DNA of 50,980 nucleotides from CAZWKI01 sp964634645 (GTDB lineage: Bacteria; Patescibacteriota; Patescibacteriia; UBA1558; S5-K13): assembly GCA_964634645.1 (NCBI GenBank), contig CAZWKI010000002.1:1-50980 (forward strand), given 5' to 3'. Below, piece by piece: positions 25,509 through 33,062 of the stretch; within the stretch, counting starts at the first letter, position 1, and every line of letters starts with the position of its first letter. The notes beneath the pieces were generated by a model. That model was not told the origin of the DNA and did no database searches. It saw only the letters and a list, made by a program, of their open reading frames with translations. A program made the position numbers and the translations under genes.

Positions 25509-25748
25509 ATGCAAAATATTATTATTGGCTTGATAATTATATTTGCTGGATTCATGCTAACATGGAAAGCAAATTGGATTGTGGAAAATTTCGGAACAGA
25601 TGAATGGGCTGAAACAAAATTAAGCGGAGGAACACGTTCAATGTATAGATTCATTGGAGTTATAATAATATTTTTTGGAATACTACTTACAACCGGACTC
25701 TTAAAAACTTTTTTAAATAGTGTCTTTGGTGGCATTATTAGAAATTAG
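25509..25748 (+). CDS. Small two-span membrane protein
   Basis: 79 residues: IIIGLIIIFAGFMLTW, a short hydrophilic loop (VENFGTDEWAETKLSGGTRSMYR), and FIGVIIIFFGILLTTGLL. No known family assigned from the sequence. It stands alone. Confidence 0.65.
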   Translation: MQNIIIGLIIIFAGFMLTWKANWIVENFGTDEWAETKLSGGTRSMYRFIGVIIIFFGILLTTGLLKTFLNSVFGGIIRN

Positions 25749-25876
25749 ACTATTATTTTTTTAAAAAAAGTATTATAATAAACACGTACGAGAACAAACT
25801 CGTAATAAAATAAAAAATGAATTAAAAAAATTTATCTCGAGATTAGTCGAGAGGTAAATAGAAAGGAATAAATAAA

Positions 25877-26011
25877 ATGGCAGCAAAGAAAAAGGCCAAG
25901 AAAGCAAAAAAAGTTGCAAAGAAACCTGTAAAGAAAGCAAAAAAAGTTGCAAAGAAACCTGTAAAGAGGGTAGCAAAGAAAACAAAAAAGACAAAGAAAT
26001 CAAAGAAATAA
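25877..26011 (+). CDS. Lysine-rich histone H1-like protein
   Basis: 44 residues, of which more than half are Lys. It is built of repeated VAKKPVKKAKK units (two near-identical 11-mers) and is followed by KTKKTKKSKK. It resembles the Lys/Ala/Pro tails of bacterial H1-like proteins (Hc1/AlgP type) and probably binds DNA or RNA without a folded domain. AAAGGA lies 8 nt before the ATG. A hairpin (CTCGAG-type, near 25833-25850) precedes it, and a very strong terminator follows 24 bp after the stop. The DNA repeats make in-frame length variation likely between strains. Confidence 0.8.
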   Translation: MAAKKKAKKAKKVAKKPVKKAKKVAKKPVKRVAKKTKKTKKSKK

Positions 26012-26035
26012 TGATTTCTGTTGCGTGAAAAAAAT

Positions 26036-26088
26036 TGCGCAAAACAAAAATCCCTAAACTTGTCGTGGAGGGATTTTTGTTTTGCGCA
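26036..26088. terminator. Long 20-bp-stem terminator
   Basis: A perfect 20-bp stem (left arm TGCGCAAAACAAAAATCCCT) with a 13-nt loop. The inner AATCCCT/AGGGATTTTT part acts as a terminator in the plus direction; the outer TGCGCAAAAC/GTTTTGCGCA extension is unusual. AT-rich T runs exist on both strands, so it may serve both directions. Confidence 0.88.
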
Positions 26089-26143
26089 CATGCTTATATA
26101 TTTTTTAAAAAATATTTTATTAATATTAACCTTTAAAAATGGG

Positions 26144-27418
26144 CTAAAATAAACTTTGTTGCTCTGCTTTAAAATTCTTTATTTCGCCTTCAGAAAAAAT
26201 ATTTATTTTTCCATACTGCCCATCAAATCCTGGAATTAAATTTATTTTATTTTCTCTTACGCGTCTTATTGCTTCACAAATTCTGATATCAAAATTTTTT
26301 AAATCATTTAGATCTGTATTTAATAATATATTAAATTCATTTTTAAATTTTTTTATCATTTCAAAATAAAAATTATCCACTCGCTTGCTAGTCTTGCCAA
26401 CTCCGTATGACTCTGCAATTATTTTTTTTAGTCCAATAAGATTTTTATATGGAATAAATTTATTTTGTTTTTCTAATTTTGAAATTTCTTCATCATTTCT
26501 ATCGCTTAATTCACTTACCCTATGCAAAACCCCGAGGGTCAATTCTTTTCTACAAACAGGACAAATATTTTTGCTCTTCAATGATTCTTTTGGATTAAAA
26601 TTTATTTTGCATTTTCTATGTCCATCGTTGTGATACATTCCTTCTTCTGGATAAAACTCTATTGTGTATAAAAATTTTTCCTTGTCCTTATTTTTTATAA
26701 TATTATATATCTCATCATATGAAAATTTTTCTAAGGAAATCACATTTGCCTCTCTTCCTAAATTTTCTAAACTATGTGCATCTGAATTTGAAACAAGCAA
26801 ATAGTTATCAAGTGATAAAACTTGCCAATTCATTCTTGGGTCAGATGATAATCCTGTCTCTAGCGCAAAAACATATCTTGAATAATCATCAAAACACTCT
26901 TCAATAAAATTAAATCCCGACTTTGAACCAAGTATTGCAAACCATGGAGTCCAAATATGTGCGGGGATTACTAAGCTTTTATCATTTACACTAAGTGCGA
27001 TTTGTAAAATATCAATTGCATCCATTCCAAGAATTGGGCGACCATCTGATTTAAGATTTTTTCCTCTGTTTGTTAATTCTTTGTTAAATTTTTTCACTGA
27101 CTCTAAATTTGGCATTAAAATACAAATGTGAATTCTTCTTACTTTGTCATTTTTTTTATAAATACATGAAACCTCTGTAGAAAGAATAAAATGAACGTCA
27201 TTATACTCATCATTTTTCAATTGATACAAACCATTCCCATTATCCCGCATCTCTTCTTCAAACTCTTTTATCCATTGTGGGTGAGTGAAATCTCCGCTTC
27301 CTATAATATCAATGCCTTTTATATGTGCCCATTTTGCAATATTTGAAAAATTCAGCTCTTTTGAACAAGCCCTTGAAAAACGAGAGTGAATATGGAAATC
27401 AAGTATTGCTTTTTGCAT
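26144..27418 (-). CDS. endoQ: Endonuclease Q (PHP-family DNA repair nuclease)
   Basis: 424 residues. PHP metal-binding motifs in order: LDFHIHSRFSRACS, IGSGDFTHPQW, LSTEVSCIY, IPAHIWTPWF, SNSDAHSL. A C4-type zinc site follows at CPVCRKELTLGVLHRVSEL with an upstream Cys near GHRKCKINF. This is the layout of EndoQ, which cuts 5' of deaminated bases (uracil, hypoxanthine), abasic sites and similar lesions. It was first described in Thermococcales archaea and is patchy in bacteria. Stands alone on the minus strand. Confidence 0.9.
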   Translation of the reverse strand: MQKAILDFHIHSRFSRACSKELNFSNIAKWAHIKGIDIIGSGDFTHPQWIKEFEEEMRDNGNGLYQLKNDEYNDVHFILSTEVSCIYKKNDKVRRIHICILMPNLESVKKFNKELTNRGKNLKSDGRPILGMDAIDILQIALSVNDKSLVIPAHIWTPWFAILGSKSGFNFIEECFDDYSRYVFALETGLSSDPRMNWQVLSLDNYLLVSNSDAHSLENLGREANVISLEKFSYDEIYNIIKNKDKEKFLYTIEFYPEEGMYHNDGHRKCKINFNPKESLKSKNICPVCRKELTLGVLHRVSELSDRNDEEISKLEKQNKFIPYKNLIGLKKIIAESYGVGKTSKRVDNFYFEMIKKFKNEFNILLNTDLNDLKNFDIRICEAIRRVRENKINLIPGFDGQYGKINIFSEGEIKNFKAEQQSLF

Positions 27419-27501
27419 AAAATATTATAATTATTTCTCTTTAATACAATCATTATATTACTAAAAATAATGTTTGACAAAAAGAAAAAAATTTCTTTCT
27501 G

Positions 27502-27530
27502 TTGACATTATTGTCTTGATATGATATAAT
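27502..27530 (+). promoter_or_regulatory. Promoter of the 27550 gene
   Basis: TTGACA, 17 bp, TATAAT: full consensus, with the transcription start only about 12 bp before the start codon, so the leader is almost absent. Confidence 0.9.
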
Positions 27531-27549
27531 ATAACTATAATCTAAAAAT

Positions 27550-27747
27550 ATGGAAAATTTGTGTTCAAAATGTCATATAGATCCTATTTTTCTAGATGGG
27601 CTTTGTGAAGATTGCTACAGCGAACAATTTGAAGATGAAAAAAACGATAAAATTCATGAAAAAATGCTTGTTCATGGAGCTTCTTTAAAAGACCCTTCTA
27701 TATTAAATAGAGATATTGATAAATTAAACAAATTAAAACGAAAATAA
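27550..27747 (+). CDS. Small zinc-binding protein (CxxC..CxxC)
   Basis: 65 residues. CSKCHIDPIFLDGLCEDCYSEQF at the N-terminus is a treble-clef or ribbon-type C4 zinc site; the rest is charged and helical, ending KLNKLKRK. Function not recognised. It sits 1 nt before the next Cys-rich gene, so they are co-translated. Confidence 0.75.
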   Translation: MENLCSKCHIDPIFLDGLCEDCYSEQFEDEKNDKIHEKMLVHGASLKDPSILNRDIDKLNKLKRK

Positions 27748-27748
27748 T

Positions 27749-27946
27749 ATGACTTCACCTGAAAAAATATCTCTTCCTTGCGATTGCGGAGAGTGTAATG
27801 AGTGTGTAGCAAGAAAACTGGGTCTTGATATAAATCCAGAAACGCACGAAAAAATACCTGGTCACCCACATAAACAATATGGAGAAATCCTAAAAACAAA
27901 ACCAAAATCAGAATCTGAGCGAATTGATAAAACAAATCTAATATAA
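27749..27946 (+). CDS. Small Cys-rich protein
   Basis: 65 residues with CDCGECNECVARK, four Cys within ten residues, then a hydrophilic tail. It may bind a metal. Family not recognised. Second gene of the 27550 unit, ended by a strong terminator. Confidence 0.7.
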   Translation: MTSPEKISLPCDCGECNECVARKLGLDINPETHEKIPGHPHKQYGEILKTKPKSESERIDKTNLI

Positions 27947-27957
27947 ATTATCTATAT

Positions 27958-27990
27958 AAAATCCCCCATCGCACATGATGGGGGATTTTG
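27958..27990 (+). terminator. Intrinsic terminator
   Basis: AATCCCCCATC/GATGGGGGATT stem, AT-rich ends and a TTTTG tail. Confidence 0.92.
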
Positions 27991-28006
27991 TTACAAAAAT
28001 TAATAC

Positions 28007-28034
28007 TTGGCATTTAATAAAAATATGCTAAAAT
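28007..28034 (+). promoter_or_regulatory. Promoter of the DUF1015 gene
   Basis: TTGGCA, 16 bp, TAAAAT, 35 bp before the start codon. Confidence 0.7.
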
Positions 28035-28068
28035 AGAAATACTTATAATTTATAATTAAACGAACTTT

Positions 28069-29316
28069 ATGGCTACAATCAAAGCATTTAAAGCACTACG
28101 TCCAAAACAAACACTGGTAAAAGACGTTGCTTGTGTTCCATATGATGTTATAAACTCAGAAGAAGCAAAAAAGCTGGTTGAGGGTAATCCTAATAGCTTT
28201 TTGCATGTTACAAAAGCAGAAGTTGATTTAGAAGTGGGTATTGATACTCATAGTGAAATTGTTTATCAAAAAGGAAAAGAAAATTTTGAAAAAATGATAA
28301 GTGATGGAATTTTTTCTCAAGAAGAAAAACCCGTTTTTTATATTTATAAATTAGTAATGGGGGCTGTCACAGAAATTGGTATTGTCGCTGGTGCAAGTGT
28401 AGAAGATTATGAAAACAATATTATAAAAAAACATGAAAAAACAAGAATTGATAAAGAAGAAGATAGAATAAAACATATTGAAACTTGCAATGCTCACACA
28501 GAGCCGGTTTTTCTAACATATCGCGCAAGAGAAGATATGGATATCATTGTAAATGATTTTATAAAAAACAATGAACCGCTATATGATTTTGTAGCTGATG
28601 ATGGAATAACACATGCTTTGTGGAAAATTGATGATGATAATTTAATTTCAAAAATAGAAAATATATTTTCAAGTATTGATTATCTATATATTGCTGATGG
28701 TCATCACAGAAGCGCTGCTGGTGCAATACTAGGAAAAAGGAAAAAAGAGAGAAATCCAAATCATACGGGAGATGAAGAATATAATTTTATAATGTCAGTA
28801 ATATTTCCCCACAATCAATTATTTATTATGGATTACAATAGAATTGTAAAAGACTTAAACAACCTTTCAAAAAGTGAATTCCTGAAAAAGGTAGAAGAAA
28901 AATTTGAAATACAAGAATATTCTAGTGACAAGGCCTTCAAACCAGAACATGCTCATGAATTTGGAATGTATTTGAGTGATATGTGGTACAAAATAACTGC
29001 AAAGCCAGGAACTTTTGATGAAAACGACGTTATAAAATCTCTTGATGTTTCTATTTTGCAAGACAACTTGCTTAATCCAATACTTGGAATAGAAGATCCT
29101 AGAAAAGACAAAAGAATTGACTTTGTTGGTGGAATAAGAAGATTAGATGAGCTGAAGAAAAGAGTTGATAATGGTGAAGCGGTTGCTTTTTCAATGTTTG
29201 CAACCTCAATTGAAGAACTTATGAATATCGCTGATGCAGGTGAAATAATGCCACCAAAATCAACTTGGTTTGAACCAAAATTACGTTCTGGATTATTCGT
29301 ACACATGCTAGACTAA
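28069..29316 (+). CDS. DUF1015 family protein
   Basis: 415 residues, the normal family length. Starts IKAFKALRPKQTLVKDVACVPYDVINSEEA, the family signature, and holds YIADGHHRSAAGAILGK in the middle and SILQDNLLNPILGI later. The conserved DGHHR site and others suggest an enzyme, possibly an ATP-dependent kinase-like or amino-acid-modifying protein; no proven role is known to me. Single-gene unit with its own promoter and a shared terminator. Confidence 0.92.
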   Translation: MATIKAFKALRPKQTLVKDVACVPYDVINSEEAKKLVEGNPNSFLHVTKAEVDLEVGIDTHSEIVYQKGKENFEKMISDGIFSQEEKPVFYIYKLVMGAVTEIGIVAGASVEDYENNIIKKHEKTRIDKEEDRIKHIETCNAHTEPVFLTYRAREDMDIIVNDFIKNNEPLYDFVADDGITHALWKIDDDNLISKIENIFSSIDYLYIADGHHRSAAGAILGKRKKERNPNHTGDEEYNFIMSVIFPHNQLFIMDYNRIVKDLNNLSKSEFLKKVEEKFEIQEYSSDKAFKPEHAHEFGMYLSDMWYKITAKPGTFDENDVIKSLDVSILQDNLLNPILGIEDPRKDKRIDFVGGIRRLDELKKRVDNGEAVAFSMFATSIEELMNIADAGEIMPPKSTWFEPKLRSGLFVHMLD

Positions 29317-29326
29317 TTTTTATATT

Positions 29327-29357
29327 AAAAAAAGACGGATTTTTCCGTCTTTTTTTT
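29327..29357. terminator. Bidirectional terminator
   Basis: AAAAAAAGACGGA and TCCGTCTTTTTTTT arms with a short loop; it serves the DUF1015 gene on the plus strand and the 29359 gene on the minus strand. Confidence 0.93.
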
Positions 29358-29358
29358 A

Positions 29359-29895
29359 TTATAATATTTGTTCTATTTTTTTAAAAGCAAAACCAATAAG
29401 ACTAACATCATCATCAAACATTTCGTTAAAAATAGTATCATGAATTCTACATTGATATTGTCCTTTTTCTTTTAAAAATCTCATAAAAATCCTAGATCCA
29501 AAATATTGGGCAATCTGATACCAAAGAGTAACAATTGTATCTGTCGCATCTAAAATCGCAGCCTCTCTTGTAATTGATTTATTTACCAATGTTTCGTATT
29601 TGCTTACAATTCTATATTGCCACTTAGTATCAATTAATTGTTTTAAATAAATAACTATTCCGTTTCTATCAAATACGAGCTCCTCTTCTGATTCTAGTAT
29701 TTTATCAATGAACTTGTGGACGCACTTATATGCCTTTTTACAGGTTGGTATGTTTTCAAAAATTTTTACATCTTGTATGGGTTCAATATTGTATGATTTT
29801 GAAGTCAAAAAAACATTATGACCATTGCCATTTATTTCGTATTCAATTCGGATTTCATATCCTCTATATATCTGTGTGTGTCTATTTTTTTTCAC
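29359..29895 (-). CDS. Unknown protein with Shine-Dalgarno-led start
   Basis: 178 residues from the GTG at 29895. GGAGG lies 6 nt before this GTG; an upstream in-frame TTG would place the GGAGG inside the gene and is rejected. Residues 1-70 are beta-rich (GYEIRIEYEINGNGHNVFLTS), and 85-170 are more helical. No family recognised. The promoter TTGACT/17/TAATTT is 36 bp upstream. One of a set of single genes in this window that share this type of leader. Confidence 0.7.
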   Translation of the reverse strand: MKKNRHTQIYRGYEIRIEYEINGNGHNVFLTSKSYNIEPIQDVKIFENIPTCKKAYKCVHKFIDKILESEEELVFDRNGIVIYLKQLIDTKWQYRIVSKYETLVNKSITREAAILDATDTIVTLWYQIAQYFGSRIFMRFLKEKGQYQCRIHDTIFNEMFDDDVSLIGFAFKKIEQIL

Positions 29896-29930
29896 TATTT
29901 CCTCCAAATATATAAATTATTTAATTTATA

Positions 29931-29959
29931 AAATTACTACACAAGAAAATAAAAGTCAA
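29931..29959 (-). promoter_or_regulatory. Promoter of the 29359-29895 gene
   Basis: On the minus strand TTGACT, 17 bp ending GTAG, TAATTT. The 33373 gene has the same GTAG-TAATTT block at the same spacing. Confidence 0.75.
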
Positions 29960-29970
29960 TATTAGCTAAA

Positions 29971-30010
29971 TAACAAAAATCCGATGATAAAATCAGCAGA
30001 TTTTTGTTAT
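29971..30010 (-). terminator. Terminator of the 30022 gene
   Basis: ACAAAAATC/GATTTTTGT stem, T-rich tail when read on the minus strand. Confidence 0.75.
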
Positions 30011-30021
30011 AAAAAATAAAT

Positions 30022-30147
30022 TTACTTTCTATTCTTTTTCTTTTTTGCTTTTATCTCAAGCATGACTTTTTTTGCTTCTAGTCTTTTTTTTGTTTTGTGG
30101 GAATGAGATTTTTTTCTTTTCCCAATTCCAGTTGCTCTTTTTGCCAT
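30022..30147 (-). CDS. Small basic protein (41 aa)
   Basis: 41 residues, MAKRATGIGKRKKSHSHKTK then a Lys-rich tail. It was too short for a standard ORF cutoff but has a clean frame, its own terminator and a sequence like a small ribosome-associated protein or nucleic-acid binder. Ribosomal identity is not claimed. The pattern MAKRATGIGKRKKSHSH is not one I can assign. Confidence 0.7.
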   Translation of the reverse strand: MAKRATGIGKRKKSHSHKTKKRLEAKKVMLEIKAKKKKNRK

Positions 30148-30157
30148 ATTTTTCTTG

Positions 30158-30175
30158 TCCCGTTGAATGGCGGGA
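30158..30175. repeat. Palindrome TCCCG..CGGGA
   Basis: TCCCGTTGAATGGCGGGA, a short member of the dispersed palindrome family upstream of the 41-aa gene. Confidence 0.65.
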
Positions 30176-30217
30176 TATAAATATTAAATAGTTTTTTAAC
30201 CTAATCCTGCAAAGGAA

Positions 30218-30802
30218 TTATTTCTTTGCTGTTTTCTTTTTTGATTTCTTTGCTTCGACAACTTTTTTCTTTGCGCTTGGTTTGGCAACAACTTTCTTTT
30301 CTGTGGTTGCGTTCTTAGCGGATGTCGGTGTTGAAAAATTTTTCAAAATTTTATCTAATTTTTCATTTATCACTTGAAACTGTTCTTGAAATTGGGAATT
30401 ATTATTAGAACTATTACCTCTGTCTTTGCTTCCACCTTGTTTATCAAAACATACTGAGCAAAGAACTGGTTTGTCTCCGCTTGGTCTAAATGGTACTTCG
30501 CAGGCATTTCCACACTCTGCGCAAGTTGCCTTAAAATATTCTCTTTCACGAGAGCCAGATCTTGAAAAATTTCTATTGCCCGACCTATTTTCAGAACTAT
30601 TTGAGTCGGATCTATTTTTTTCTCTGAAACAATCATCACAAAATATTGGTTTGTCGCTACTTGGCTTAAAAGGTACTTCACAATTTTTTCCACACTTATC
30701 ACAAACTGCTCTGTGCATTTCTGATCTTTCTCGATTTTCATCTCTTCTATTAAAACTACCCCTTCTGTCTCTAGATCCGTTGTTTCTATTGAAATTTCTC
30801 AT
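30218..30802 (-). CDS. Double zinc-ribbon protein with Lys-rich tail
   Basis: 194 residues. Two near-identical C4 zinc units: CDKCGKNCEVPFKPSSDKP..CDDC (about 35-58) and CAECGNACEVPFRPSGDKP..CSVC (about 94-120), with Arg/Ser/Asn-rich linkers (RNFNRNNGSRDRRG, SENRSGNRNFSRSGSRERE) and a C-terminal tail of AKPSAKKKVVEAKKSKKKTAKK in pieces. The RG/RS-like linkers and basic tail suggest RNA or DNA binding. The two modules probably arose by duplication. Confidence 0.85.
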   Translation of the reverse strand: MRNFNRNNGSRDRRGSFNRRDENRERSEMHRAVCDKCGKNCEVPFKPSSDKPIFCDDCFREKNRSDSNSSENRSGNRNFSRSGSREREYFKATCAECGNACEVPFRPSGDKPVLCSVCFDKQGGSKDRGNSSNNNSQFQEQFQVINEKLDKILKNFSTPTSAKNATTEKKVVAKPSAKKKVVEAKKSKKKTAKK

Positions 30803-30951
30803 AATTATTTATGTTTAGTTAATATACTTAAAGTCTAGCTGTTTAACTTATAAAAAGCAAGGTTCGGTCAAAATTTATATTTTTAAAATAAAAACATCTC
30901 CGAAAGAGACATGGTTATTGTAACTAACAAAAAATTTCACCTCAACAAATA

Positions 30952-30985
30952 TGGTATCCCGGCTAGGAATCGAACCTAGATCCAC
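30952..30985 (-). pseudogene. tRNA-Arg(TCT) 3' piece
   Basis: 34 nt identical to the last 34 nt of the intact tRNA-Arg at 31053-31127 (GTGGATCTAGGTTCGATTCC then TAGCCGGGATACCA on the minus strand). The break lies just after the anticodon arm. It lies downstream of the intact gene. Confidence 0.88.
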
Positions 30986-31052
30986 AATATATAATTTTAA
31001 AAGATTAATAAATTTTATAAATCCAAATGTTTCTTTATTTTTCTCTTACTTA

Positions 31053-31127
31053 TGGTATCCCGGCTAGGAATCGAACCTAGATCCACAGCTTAGAAGGCTG
31101 TTGTTCTATCCGTTGAACTACCAGGAC
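31053..31127 (-). tRNA. tRNA-Arg(TCT)
   Basis: Acceptor GTCCTGG/CCGGGAT with G1-U72 and a U-G pair, anticodon stem ACAGC/GCTGT with loop CTTCTAA giving TCT, T stem CTAGG/CCTAG, encoded CCA. Flanked by a 5' piece upstream and a 3' piece downstream of the same tRNA. Confidence 0.95.
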
Positions 31128-31154
31128 AACATAAATAAGAGAAAAATTATCAAA

Positions 31155-31300
31155 GCTTATCCCGCAAATGTCTACGAGCATTAGCGAGTAGCAACATTTG
31201 CGAGGACCCCGCGAAAGTTGAATATAATATTAGTTTTCTTGCGGGACCCCAAAAATAATATTCGCTTCATTCCGCAGAGCGAAATTTCGCTCATTTATTT
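31155..31300. repeat. Cluster of nested palindromes upstream of tRNA-Arg
   Basis: At least three inverted repeats: TCCCGCAAATGT/ACATTTGCGAGGA (about 31160-31207), CCCGCGAAAG...CTTGCGGG (about 31208-31248) and TTCGC.../GCGAA (about 31261-31285). They fill the 180 bp between the truncated 5' piece and the intact tRNA. Confidence 0.75.
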
Positions 31301-31307
31301 TGTGGGG

Positions 31308-31342
31308 GAAGGCTGTTGTTCTATCCGTTGAACTACCAGGAC
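31308..31342 (-). pseudogene. tRNA-Arg(TCT) 5' piece, broken in the anticodon loop
   Basis: 35 nt identical to the first 35 nt of the intact tRNA-Arg, ending CAGCCTTC, within the anticodon loop (CTTC^TAA). Same breakpoint as the tRNA-Ile 5' piece (CTGA^TAA). It lies upstream of the intact gene in the direction of transcription. Confidence 0.88.
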
Positions 31343-31480
31343 ATAAACATCTTTAAAAACTTTTATAAATATAAACAAAAATCTACAAAAAGTCAATTAT
31401 TTCGAGTATAATTAAACTTGATTAAATCATTTGATGATGTTAAAATTCAAATACAAAAATTTAAAAATAACCATAAAAAT

Positions 31481-31852
31481 ATGCTAAAAAAGGTGCTATT
31501 ATTAGTAATTATACTTTTTTCGCTTACTGCCTGCTCATTGAAACAAGACATTCAAAACAACACAGAAGCATTGAAAGAAGACCCTAGTGCAATGATTCTT
31601 TATTATAGTGAGACTTGTCCTCATTGCAAAATAGTTGATAAATATATTGAAGAAAATAATATTGACTCTAGATTAAAAATTACAAAAAAAGAAGTTTCAG
31701 AAAGCATAGAAAATTCTTCAGAACTTGCTGAGAAAACTTATTCTTGTGGTTTGGATACAAAAAATCTTGGCATTCCATTTCTATATTACAAATCAAAGTG
31801 TTATATGGGGGATCAAGATATAATAAAATTACTTGAAAATGAAATAAAATGA
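31481..31852 (+). CDS. Thioredoxin-fold lipoprotein
   Basis: 123 residues from the ATG at 31481; an upstream TTG in frame (31418) would put 21 hydrophilic residues before the signal peptide and is rejected. MLKKVLLLVIILFSLTAC is a lipoprotein signal with lipobox LTA|C, cleaved by LspA. The mature part holds YYSETCPHCKIVDKYIEEN, a CPHC redox site in a thioredoxin/glutaredoxin-like fold, and GIPFLYYKSKCYMGD with the cis-Pro. It faces outside the membrane. Probably in one operon with the CPVC membrane protein and the 182-residue protein behind it. Confidence 0.88.
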   Translation: MLKKVLLLVIILFSLTACSLKQDIQNNTEALKEDPSAMILYYSETCPHCKIVDKYIEENNIDSRLKITKKEVSESIENSSELAEKTYSCGLDTKNLGIPFLYYKSKCYMGDQDIIKLLENEIK

Positions 31853-31913
31853 AATCCGTTAAATAATAAACTCTAACAAAATAGTGTTTTATAAAAAAAA
31901 TAAAAAAATTTGT

Positions 31914-32447
31914 ATGGCTTATAAATTTAAAAATGAAACATCTAACGGATTGAAAAAATATTTAATTCCATCATTATTAATAGGTTTGTTTTCATTCAAA
32001 ATCACAAGCGCTTTTTGCCCAGTATGCACAATCGCTGTGGGAGCCGGAATTGGTCTTACAAAATATCTTGGAATAGATGATACTATCACGGGACTTTGGA
32101 TTGGCGCATTGATTGTATCTTTGTCTGGATGGACAGTTAATTGGCTAAACAAGAAAAACAAAAAATCTGTTACAGTAAAAATACTCACTTATATATTTTA
32201 TATTGCTATAATAATTATTCCACTATTTTTTATGAAATCTGTTTTTCATCCATTTAATGCTTTGTGGGGAATAAATAAATTAATTTTAGGAATAGTAATT
32301 GGAGCAATAATTTTTTATATTGATGGTGTTTGGTATGCAAAAATGAAACTCAAAAACGGAAAAGCGCATTTCCCATTTGAAAGAGTTGTAATTCCGGTTG
32401 TGTCTCTAGCAATATTAAGTTTTGCATTTTATTTAATAACAAAATAA
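31914..32447 (+). CDS. Membrane protein with CPVC motif
   Basis: 177 residues from the ATG at 31914; a GTG at 31884 would add ten basic residues. Four to five membrane spans. FCPVCTIAVGAGIGLTKYLGIDDTI in pieces shows a CxxC directly at the membrane boundary after the first span. The next-door lipoprotein has CPHC, so a thiol-relay pair is a reasonable inference (electron transfer across the membrane, as DsbB/VKOR-type proteins do by other folds). Family not named from sequence alone. Confidence 0.8.
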   Translation: MAYKFKNETSNGLKKYLIPSLLIGLFSFKITSAFCPVCTIAVGAGIGLTKYLGIDDTITGLWIGALIVSLSGWTVNWLNKKNKKSVTVKILTYIFYIAIIIIPLFFMKSVFHPFNALWGINKLILGIVIGAIIFYIDGVWYAKMKLKNGKAHFPFERVVIPVVSLAILSFAFYLITK

Positions 32448-32459
32448 ACATATAAGTAT

Positions 32460-33008
32460 ATGGCAGATACAAACAATTCCGAAGATTTATCAAAAAAAAT
32501 AAACGAATTCGTAGAAAAAGTTGATCACATGAAAAAACAAGAAAAAATGGATCTTTCATCTGATCAAGATTTGAGCATCGCAATAATGAATCTTATAAGC
32601 ATTGAAGAGCATTTCTTTTTTTCTGGCGCAAAGACAAGAAACAATGATTATTACGACCTGATAAAAGATGTTCGCGAAATGAGAAAGGAATTATTAAAAA
32701 AAATAATAAAAGAATATGAGGGAGAAGTTTGGTGCATCTCAAAACATCTACTTGCTGCATCAATGCGACTTATGGAAGTTGGCACAAAACAACTTGGAAT
32801 GGATAAAAAAGAAGAGGCTTATGAATTATTTGAAAAAGCATACAATCTATATTCTTTGTTCTGGGGAATAAACATGAAATTATTAAACGTTGGGGACATA
32901 AAAAAAATAGATGACGAATCTCTAAATAAAAAAGACACTGAAAAAAAAGGGTTTTTTGGAAAACTCGGCGCACTTGTAAAAAAAGCCATAGATTGCTGTA
33001 TTGAATAA
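32460..33008 (+). CDS. Helical protein of unknown function
   Basis: 182 residues, all-alpha in appearance, with NLISIEEHFFFSGAKTRNNDYYDLIKDVREMRKELLKK in the first half and a KKEEAYELFEKAYNLYSLFW segment resembling a single TPR-like helix pair. Ends KKAIDCCIE. No signal peptide. It follows the CPVC membrane protein by 12 nt and is ended by a terminator; likely a cytosolic partner. Confidence 0.75.
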   Translation: MADTNNSEDLSKKINEFVEKVDHMKKQEKMDLSSDQDLSIAIMNLISIEEHFFFSGAKTRNNDYYDLIKDVREMRKELLKKIIKEYEGEVWCISKHLLAASMRLMEVGTKQLGMDKKEEAYELFEKAYNLYSLFWGINMKLLNVGDIKKIDDESLNKKDTEKKGFFGKLGALVKKAIDCCIE

Positions 33009-33027
33009 ATTAAAATATACAAAAAGT

Positions 33028-33062
33028 AAAAATCCCCGAATATTACTTCGGGGAATTTGTTT
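33028..33062. terminator. Bidirectional terminator
   Basis: AATCCCCGAA/TTCGGGGAATT stem between convergent genes 32460 and 33062, with A and T runs on both sides. Confidence 0.88.

Noticed and set aside
25843..26091. Phe/Leu-rich frames opposite the lysine-rich gene
   Set aside because: Reverse complements of AAA/AAG codons give Phe/Leu runs; they are shadows of the 25877 gene.
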